From: Candidatus Izemoplasmatales bacterium
GTDB lineage: Bacteria; Bacillota_I; Bacilli_A; Izemoplasmatales; Hujiaoplasmataceae
Length of the DNA stretch: 6,623 nt
NCBI GenBank assembly: GCA_028707415.1
Contig: JAQWBC010000057.1
Span: forward strand, 1 to 6,623
Reading direction: 5' to 3'
Positions within the stretch are counted from its first letter, which is position 1. Each line of letters begins with the position of its first letter. Shown piece after piece: positions 1-5,057 of this stretch. The translations under genes were made by a program, and so were the position numbers. Below the pieces are notes generated by a model. That model ran no database searches. It was given only the letters and a program-made list of their open reading frames with translations, and was not told the DNA's origin.

Positions 1-1194
1 TCCAAGACTAGAACGAATATCATATTTTTGGATTAAATCTTCGGTATACTTTTCAATCTGACCAAAACGAATTAACCCGTGTCTTTGAAACTCTGAATGA
101 TAAAAGGTATTGGATACCATGTTTTCTGATAAATTATAGTCCATAATCAACCCATATCTTTGCCGATCTTCAGGGATATGAGACAATCCTAATTCAATTC
201 GACTTCGAATTGATTTATCAACTATATTTACTCCATTTAATGTCATAACCGAACCTGATTCGACATGAGGATCAAGCCCAGAAATAGCCCTGACAAGTTG
301 TGTTTGTCCGTTGCCTTCGATTCCGGCAATACATACAATTTCTCCGGAACGGACATTAAAATTGATTTCGTTAAGAATTTTTTTTGTCTTATCTTTGTCA
401 AGCAAATTGAGGTTTTGAACTTCAAACACAGTCTTTCCAGGCACAGCCTTGGTTTTTTCAACAGTGAAATGAACCTCACGCCCTACCATCATTTCCGCCA
501 AAATTTCTGCGTTAACGTCTTTTACTTCAACGGTATTAATGCATTTGCCCTTACGTAGAATTGTACATCGATCAGCAATTGCTAATATTTCATTAAGTTT
601 ATGCGTGATAATGATAATCGATTTTCCCTCTTTAGCGAAAAATCGAATCACGTCAAATAAGCCTTCAATTTCTTGGGGAGTCAAAACCGCTGTCGGTTCG
701 TCAAAGATGAGAATATCAGCATCCCGATACAACATTTTCATAATTTCAACGCGCTGTTGCATCCCGACACTAATATCCCGGATTTGTTTATTCAAGTCAA
801 TATTGAGATTATATCGCTTGGATAATTCAATGATTTTTTTTCGGGCAGATTCCGTCTCTAAAAAACCATGTTTTGTATTTTCTACACCTAAAATGATGTT
901 TTGTAAAACCGTGAAGACTTCCACCAGCTTAAAATGTTGATGAACCATCCCGATTTTCATTTTGTTAGCATCATTGGGATCTTTAATGTCAACTTGTTCT
1001 CCGTTAATCTTGATGATTCCCGAGTCTGCCTTATATAAACCGAAAAGAATCGACATCAAAGTTGACTTGCCAGCTCCGTTTTCACCAAGAATGGCATGAA
1101 TTTCACCCTTCTTGACTTGCATTGTGACATCATCATTGGCAATGAGTGGTCCAAATGTTTTGGTTATATTTAGCATTTCAATCGTGTAATCCAT
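1..1194 (-). CDS. ABC transporter ATP-binding protein, BMP/nucleoside (sugar-type) importer, C-terminus cut by window edge
   Basis: ATPase that powers a BMP-lipoprotein-dependent importer at the inner face of the membrane; the closest characterised relatives are the nucleoside importers such as B. subtilis NupO (formerly YufO). The frame is open for 398 codons from ATG at 1194 to base 1 with no stop, against roughly 500 residues usual for the family, so about 100 are missing. It is two ABC domains in one chain. Domain 1 has Walker A GENGAGKST (37-45), Q-loop Gln86, the family's variant signature ISVGMQQ (141-147), Walker B LIFDEPT (162-168) and switch His198. Domain 2 begins near 257 and has a degenerate P-loop, GIEGNGQTQ (291-299), without the lysine, then the HIPEDR motif (339-344). 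This asymmetry is normal for sugar/nucleoside-type ATPases. A GGGAGG site at 1203-1208, 8 nt upstream, fixes the start. It follows the lipoprotein gene on the same strand; permease genes are expected beyond the left edge. The exact substrate is inferred. Confidence 0.93.
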   Translation of the reverse strand, partial: MDYTIEMLNITKTFGPLIANDDVTMQVKKGEIHAILGENGAGKSTLMSILFGLYKADSGIIKINGEQVDIKDPNDANKMKIGMVHQHFKLVEVFTVLQNIILGVENTKHGFLETESARKKIIELSKRYNLNIDLNKQIRDISVGMQQRVEIMKMLYRDADILIFDEPTAVLTPQEIEGLFDVIRFFAKEGKSIIIITHKLNEILAIADRCTILRKGKCINTVEVKDVNAEILAEMMVGREVHFTVEKTKAVPGKTVFEVQNLNLLDKDKTKKILNEINFNVRSGEIVCIAGIEGNGQTQLVRAISGLDPHVESGSVMTLNGVNIVDKSIRSRIELGLSHIPEDRQRYGLIMDYNLSENMVSNTFYHSEFQRHGLIRFGQIEKYTEDLIQKYDIRSSLG

Positions 1195-1211
1195 ATAAAC
1201 ATCCTCCCATC

Positions 1212-1246
1212 AAAAAAAATAGAGGGATGTGTTAGCACCCCTCTAT
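1212..1246 (-). terminator. Intrinsic terminator between lipoprotein and ABC ATPase genes
   Basis: Read on the minus strand, an 8-bp perfect stem (ATAGAGGG at 1246-1239 pairing with CCCTCTAT at 1226-1219) closes a 12-nt loop that can pair further (GC/TA beyond one mismatch). It is followed directly by eight U (1219-1212). It lies 17 nt after the lipoprotein stop codon and just before the ribosome binding site of the ATPase gene. Such placement is common after substrate-binding-protein genes, where partial read-through gives more binding protein than ATPase; that role is inferred. No separate promoter for the ATPase is evident in the 69-bp gap. Confidence 0.85.
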
Positions 1247-1263
1247 CTGTTCCTTAAAAGTAA

Positions 1264-2382
1264 TTAGTCTGCAGCTTCAGTCTCGGCTTTAGCAATTAAA
1301 TCAGCAATACTTGGGTTACCACAATATGTAGCGATGAACGTGGTAAGTTCAGCTTCTGAGGTCGGGACAACGATTGTTCCGGCTTTAACTTGTGCTAAGA
1401 GAGTTGCGTATTGGGCTTCTGTAAAGGTTGTGAATTTGAAAGATTCACCAAGCGGTAGACCAACAGCATCCTGTGCAGCACCTTTGTTCAATACGGTTCC
1501 ACCGGCAAAGTCATCATCGATAATTAGATCGGTTAAGGCTTGTCCGACAGCAACAGCTAATAATTTCATAGCTGAGGAGATAACAGTTGTTGATTGTGCA
1601 GCTTGGTCAACGTCAACACCGATAACTTTTTTGTTAGCGGTCTCAGCAGCGACCATAACTGCGTTTCCAGCTCCACCGGCAGCAGCAAAGATAATGTCGA
1701 CACCTTCGTCGCCAGAATACCAGCTGGCAGCTTGGGTTGTGTGAGCAACATCATTATTGAAGTCGCCAAGATACGTATATCTAGAAGCATTGAAGGTAAT
1801 CGTTTTGTCTAAAATTTCAGCTGCGTAATAAGCTCCGGCAACATAGCCGATACCAAATCTAATAACAGCTGGCAATTCCATTCCGCCCATGAATCCAAGA
1901 TTATCATAGCCATCAGCAACGGCAGCGTAGCCGGCTAAGAATCCTGATTGCTCTTCTTGGAACAGGATGCAAAGAGTATTGCTTGTTTGAGTGAAATCGG
2001 TATAATTGGCATCGTGTGGAGTTCCATCAATTAAAATAAAGTAAACATTTGGATATTGGCTCTGTTTTGCATGAATCGCAGTTTCAAACAAAAAGCCTGG
2101 GCATACAACGACATTAGCGCCGTTTGCAATAACTAAATCGATAGCTTCCTCATAGTCGGCTTGCGTTCCGGCGTTGGGGCGGAAATATATGGCATCGATA
2201 TCGTTTGTATCAGCAAAAGCTTTGACGCCTTCCCAAGTTCCTTGGTTGAAGGATTTGTCGGTAATGGTTCCAACATCAGTGAGCATGACGATATTCCAAT
2301 CTGTTTCTTCAGTGGTAACATCGCATCCGATGAATGCAAATGCTAGTGCAACAAACATAATTAATGCGAAAAACTTTTTCAT
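1264..2382 (-). CDS. BMP family (basic membrane protein/PnrA-like) ABC transporter substrate-binding lipoprotein
   Basis: Extracytoplasmic, lipid-anchored binding protein delivering ligand, probably a nucleoside as in PnrA and NupN/BmpA-type proteins, to the importer whose ATPase is encoded next. The product is 372 residues. A lipoprotein signal peptide occupies 1-19 (two Lys, then a hydrophobic stretch) with lipid-accepting Cys20 in FIGC. Family motifs follow in order: DVGTITDKSFNQGTWEG (36-52), PGFLF (95-99), YPNVYFILID (110-119), FQEEQSGFLAGYAA (141-154), LGFMGG (162-167), AAAGGAGNAV (233-242), and GVDVDQ (255-260). A two-lobed periplasmic-binding fold is known for the family. ATG at 2382 is chosen because it opens a classical signal peptide and has GGAGGG 6 nt upstream; the frame stays open 89 codons further but that extension overlaps yidD and its promoter. 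Length is close to the usual 340-370. Ligand specificity cannot be read from the sequence alone. Confidence 0.94.
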   Translation of the reverse strand: MKKFFALIMFVALAFAFIGCDVTTEETDWNIVMLTDVGTITDKSFNQGTWEGVKAFADTNDIDAIYFRPNAGTQADYEEAIDLVIANGANVVVCPGFLFETAIHAKQSQYPNVYFILIDGTPHDANYTDFTQTSNTLCILFQEEQSGFLAGYAAVADGYDNLGFMGGMELPAVIRFGIGYVAGAYYAAEILDKTITFNASRYTYLGDFNNDVAHTTQAASWYSGDEGVDIIFAAAGGAGNAVMVAAETANKKVIGVDVDQAAQSTTVISSAMKLLAVAVGQALTDLIIDDDFAGGTVLNKGAAQDAVGLPLGESFKFTTFTEAQYATLLAQVKAGTIVVPTSEAELTTFIATYCGNPSIADLIAKAETEAAD

Positions 2383-2388
2383 TCTTTT

Positions 2389-2394
2389 CCCTCC
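2389..2394 (-). promoter_or_regulatory. Ribosome binding site deciding the lipoprotein start
   Basis: On the minus strand GGAGGG lies 6 nt before ATG at 2382-2380. It decides in favour of the signal-peptide start MKKFFALIMF over upstream in-frame starts, none of which has a comparable site. Confidence 0.85.
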
Positions 2395-2584
2395 GTTTAT
2401 CTTATTTAAAACTGAAATCTCTTGTATTCCATCATAATCAGGATAAAATAACAAGAATATTCCTGAGGAAAAATGGTAAAAAGAATGTAAGATAAACACA
2501 TAAAATATGATGTTTTTTTTGCTTACACATAAAAGAACCAATATGTTACAAATGTGCTTTTGAACCCACAACTTTGCTATAACC

Positions 2585-2613
2585 TTGTTAAAAATTGTTA
2601 TATTTGTTATAAT
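2585..2613 (+). promoter_or_regulatory. yidD: Sigma-70/SigA-type promoter of yidD with extended -10
   Basis: The -35 box TTGTTA (2585-2590, four of six matches to TTGACA) is separated by exactly 17 bp from a perfect -10 box TATAAT (2608-2613), preceded by an extended -10 TG (2605-2606). Transcription would start near 2620, about 10 nt before the yidD ATG, so the GGTGA ribosome binding site (2621-2625) sits at the very 5' end of the message. Confidence 0.85.
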
Positions 2614-2629
2614 TACTTTCGGTGAGATC

Positions 2630-2902
2630 ATGAATAAATTAATTATCAAGATGATTAAGGGATATCAAGCCGCTACAGTTAATAAGAATCCGACTTGTCG
2701 ATATCGTCCGACTTGTTCTAATTACGCTTTGGATGCTTATCAAAACTATAATTTCTTTTATGCCACATTGCTTACTATATGGCGGATTTTGCGTTGCAAT
2801 CCTTTTTCTAAAGGCGGATATGATCCAATTCCTAAATATAAGAAGATTCTTAAAGCTGAATTATTAGCTGAAGCAAATAAAAAAAAGGAAGATACTTTAT
2901 AA
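2630..2902 (+). CDS. yidD: Membrane protein insertion efficiency factor YidD
   Basis: Small membrane-associated protein (90 residues; family usually 70-90) that helps the Sec/YidC machinery insert proteins into the inner membrane. The family pattern is nearly complete: KGYQ (10-13), CRYRPTCSNYALDA (23-36), RILRCNPF (52-59) and GGYDPIPK (62-69), with the three conserved cysteines at 23, 29 and 56. An N-terminal amphipathic segment (1-10) and a Lys/Glu-rich tail after residue 70 are typical. ATG at 2630 is chosen because GGTGA lies 4 nt upstream, which aligns to the 3' part of the full Shine-Dalgarno sequence. An upstream in-frame TTG at 2585 falls in the -35 box and would not be transcribed. 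It stands alone on the plus strand, not beside rnpA or yidC as in many bacteria, and ends in the shared terminator at 2937-2971. Confidence 0.95.
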   Translation: MNKLIIKMIKGYQAATVNKNPTCRYRPTCSNYALDAYQNYNFFYATLLTIWRILRCNPFSKGGYDPIPKYKKILKAELLAEANKKKEDTL

Positions 2903-2936
2903 CGATTTGTTCCGTTATCTAGCTCAATGTTTCTAT

Positions 2937-2971
2937 AAAAACGTCCAAAGTTTTCGCTTTAGACGTTTTTT
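2937..2971. terminator. Bidirectional intrinsic terminator between convergent yidD and ntpD
   Basis: The arms AAAAACGTCCAAAG (2937-2950) and CTTTAGACGTTTTTT (2957-2971) pair over 13 of 14 positions with one C-A mismatch and a 6-nt loop TTTTCG. The A-rich and T-rich ends give a U tract after the hairpin in both directions, so it can stop yidD transcripts rightward and V-ATPase operon transcripts leftward. Its right arm includes two bases of the ntpD stop codon (2970-2972). Confidence 0.88.
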
Positions 2972-3596
2972 ATTCTTTTTCAATTTTTTGAAGATTATTT
3001 TTAATCACTTTTTTTCGAGAGAATTCTTCTCTATCTCTTTCTTCAAGAGCATCAGATATGGATTTTATATTGAATTCGAATTCAGGAATTACAATCGTTT
3101 TTAAAGCATTGGCTTGCTTTTGTGATTTTCGAATCGCATTAGCTAATCGGTAAGCGCTATTTTCCGTTTCTGCAAGCAAAATCGTCAAATCTCGTACTTT
3201 TAAAAATCTTGTGAATGCATAGTCAAATTTCGTGTTTGTACTGCCGATACCATATGAAATCCGGGCTTCATGGCTTTGATAGATCACCTTAGGTATATCT
3301 ACTCCCATTACACTTCGGTAGGTAATCTGAACTCCTTCATCGATTGGAATCGCTTTGGCAATCTCGCCAACAACACCTAAGGTAATGTTTGCCTCTTGTA
3401 AAGCCAAGTAAGCCTGGTGATATGCGGTCGATAGTTCATCTCGTAACTTTCGAACATTTTTAATAATTTGCATCATTTCGTGGATAAGGATGATGCGCTT
3501 TCGATCCATTAGATCGTATCCCATTTTTGCCAGAGTATTCGACTTTTTCAAGGCCATTAAATTCCCCTTTGTGGGGACGAGTTGTTGATTGGTCAT
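2970..3596 (-). CDS. ntpD: V/A-type ATPase subunit D (central rotor shaft)
   Basis: Subunit D forms the long coiled-coil axle inside the A3B3 head and, with subunit F, couples ATP turnover to rotation of the membrane ring. The 208-residue product matches the family length of about 200-220. Recognition rests on the N-terminal signature VPTKGNLMALKKS (7-19) and KMGYDLMDRKR (24-34), the long helical, charged N- and C-terminal thirds, and the C-terminal RLANAIRKSQKQANAL segment with a following VIPEFE. The start ATG overlaps the ntpB stop by four bases (ATGA, 3593-3596). No GGAGG precedes it, so translation probably depends on coupling to ntpB. It is the last gene of the visible operon: its TAA stop lies inside the bidirectional terminator. 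Confidence 0.95.
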   Translation of the reverse strand: MTNQQLVPTKGNLMALKKSNTLAKMGYDLMDRKRIILIHEMMQIIKNVRKLRDELSTAYHQAYLALQEANITLGVVGEIAKAIPIDEGVQITYRSVMGVDIPKVIYQSHEARISYGIGSTNTKFDYAFTRFLKVRDLTILLAETENSAYRLANAIRKSQKQANALKTIVIPEFEFNIKSISDALEERDREEFSRKKVIKNNLQKIEKE

Positions 3597-5044
3597 TTTA
3601 CTATATCTCGATTTTTCGATAAAGCGTTAAAAATGGGTTTCTCGATAATATGAAAATAGTTAATGGCCTTTTGATTATCATAATGAGCAGCTAATAAGGA
3701 AGAGTCCATACGGTCGAGTTCGGTTTTTGGTAACATCGATAACAACTGCCACCCTAAATCTAAAGTTTCAATGACCGATCGGTTGACCGACGGTCCTTGA
3801 TTAAGAAAATATTTTTCAAATAAAATACCGAACTCCATGTAATTTTGGTCAATAGAATTTAATTCATCTTCACCAATGACGGATGCTAAGTTGCGAGCAT
3901 CACGAACCTTTGAGTATGCAACAAACAACTGATTTGAAACTGCCGAGTGATCACTTCGCGTGAAACCGTCCCCGATGCCATCCTTCATTAACCGTGATAG
4001 TGAAGGCAATACTCCTACCGGCGGGAAAATCCCGCGCTGGTGAAGATCGCGATCTAAAACAATCTGTCCTTCAGTGATATAACCAGTCAAATCGGGTACC
4101 GGATGCGTAATATCATCATTAGGCATCGTCAATATCGGTATTTGCGTTACCGAGCCTAAAGTGTTTTTGGCAATTCCGGCACGTTCATAAAGCGAAGCTA
4201 AATCGGAATACAAATATCCAGGGAAGCCTTTACGACCGGGAATTTCCCCTTTACTACTTGAAAATTCCCGTAAAGCTTCACAATAGGATGTAACGTCAGT
4301 CATAATTACCAGCACATGCATTCCTTTAGTGAAGGCGAGGTATTCTGCAGCTGTTAAAGCGCAGCGCGGTGTTAACAACCTTTCAATTATCGGATCATTG
4401 GACAAATTTATATACATGACAACTTTTTCCCGAACATCGGCTTCCTCAAACGCGTGAATGAAATAATTAGCCACTTCATTTTTAATGCCCATAGCCGCAA
4501 AAATAATACAGAAATTCCGATTGTCGGCATCAGCGATTTTCGCTTGGCGGACAATCTGGACAGCCAATTCGTTATGAGGCAACCCCGAGCCGGTAAAAAT
4601 TGGTAGTTTTTGTCCCCGAATCAAAGTCACAAGTCCATCGATGCTGCTAATTCCGGTACTGATATAATTACGGGGATAGATTCGACTAACTGGATTTAAA
4701 GGCAATCCGTTAATATCTCGATATTCATCAATAAAAACCGGACCAAGCCCGTCAATAGGTTTACCGGTACCATCAAAAATCCGTCCTAGTATTTCTTTGG
4801 ACAACGGTAATTTCATCGGATGTCCCATAAAGAGTGATTTTGTGTTGGTCAGAGAAATATTATTTGTGCCCTCAAAAACTTGGACAACAACTTTGTCACC
4901 GGTAATTTGCACAACGCGTCCGCGACGGATTGAACCATCGTCTAAACGAATCTCCACCATTTCTTCGAAAGAAACACCTTCGACACCCTCTAAAAAGATG
5001 AGTGAACCATTGATTTCATGTAAGCCAATATATTGGCGATTCAC
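3593..5044 (-). CDS. ntpB: V/A-type ATPase subunit B (non-catalytic head subunit)
   Basis: Subunit B alternates with subunit A in the cytoplasmic A3B3 ring, contributing to the nucleotide site at the A-B interface. The 483-residue product has the beta-barrel start LEGVEGVSFEEMVEIR (18-33), GRIFDGTGKPIDG (87-99), and the degenerate P-loop TGSGLPHNE (151-159), which lacks Walker A and marks B rather than A. Further on are IMTDVTSYCEALRE (247-260), LASLYERAG (282-290), and PSLSRLMKDGIG (347-358), where Arg351 corresponds to the arginine finger described for Enterococcus hirae NtpB. About 25 residues at the C-terminus (after AAHYDNQ) look slightly longer than the usual ~460-residue protein. GTG at 5044 is the start because GGGGGAGG lies 5 nt upstream; a TTG at 5074 in the same frame is inside ntpA. 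It lies 13 bp after ntpA and overlaps ntpD by 4 bp. Confidence 0.96.
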   Translation of the reverse strand: MNRQYIGLHEINGSLIFLEGVEGVSFEEMVEIRLDDGSIRRGRVVQITGDKVVVQVFEGTNNISLTNTKSLFMGHPMKLPLSKEILGRIFDGTGKPIDGLGPVFIDEYRDINGLPLNPVSRIYPRNYISTGISSIDGLVTLIRGQKLPIFTGSGLPHNELAVQIVRQAKIADADNRNFCIIFAAMGIKNEVANYFIHAFEEADVREKVVMYINLSNDPIIERLLTPRCALTAAEYLAFTKGMHVLVIMTDVTSYCEALREFSSSKGEIPGRKGFPGYLYSDLASLYERAGIAKNTLGSVTQIPILTMPNDDITHPVPDLTGYITEGQIVLDRDLHQRGIFPPVGVLPSLSRLMKDGIGDGFTRSDHSAVSNQLFVAYSKVRDARNLASVIGEDELNSIDQNYMEFGILFEKYFLNQGPSVNRSVIETLDLGWQLLSMLPKTELDRMDSSLLAAHYDNQKAINYFHIIEKPIFNALSKNRDIVK

Positions 5045-5049
5045 ATTAT

Positions 5050-5057
5050 CCTCCCCC
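5050..5057 (-). promoter_or_regulatory. ntpB: Strong ribosome binding site of ntpB, adjacent to an ATG-TGA start-stop pair
   Basis: On the minus strand GGGGGAGG fills most of the 13-bp gap between the ntpA stop and ntpB. It is 5 nt from the GTG start of ntpB. An ATG in another frame lies 3 nt after it and is followed at once by TGA, so it cannot start a protein; this leaves GTG as the only sensible start. Confidence 0.85.

Larger units (their letters stand above)
2383..2629. other. Divergent intergenic region between the lipoprotein gene and yidD
   Basis: This 247-bp AT-rich spacer holds the yidD promoter at its right end (2585-2613) and the lipoprotein ribosome binding site at its left end. 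It should also carry the promoter of the lipoprotein-ATPase operon, but I find no convincing -35/-10 pair on the minus strand; the best candidates match only four of six bases in each box. I looked for the conserved core of a purine riboswitch (GTTTCTACC-like joining segment), which controls some nucleoside importers, and do not see it. An 11-bp palindrome centred at 2465 (TTCCTGAGGAA) and a weak AT-rich hairpin next to eight T (2494-2520) are the only visible structures. No small gene is supported here. Confidence 0.6.

Noticed and set aside
539..940. Plus-strand open frame of 133 codons
   Set aside because: It lies entirely opposite the ABC ATPase gene, has no ribosome binding site, and its product resembles no family; it is a shadow of the real gene.
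1195..1203. Alternative ATG directly after GGGAGG upstream of the ABC ATPase
   Set aside because: It has no spacing from the ribosome binding site and is out of frame with the ATPase; ATG at 1194 has 8-nt spacing.
1334..1744. Plus-strand open frame of 136 codons
   Set aside because: It is antisense to the BMP lipoprotein, rich in Ala/Ser/Pro from reverse-strand codon bias, with no independent support.
2494..2520. AT-rich hairpin followed by eight T on the plus strand, terminator-like
   Set aside because: The stem is weak, with a bulge and only a few G-C pairs, and no plus-strand gene lies upstream to terminate.
2899..2918. Six-bp inverted repeat (ATAACG ... CGTTAT) at the yidD stop codon
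   Set aside because: Short stem with an 8-nt loop and no U tract; the stronger hairpin at 2937-2971 accounts for termination.
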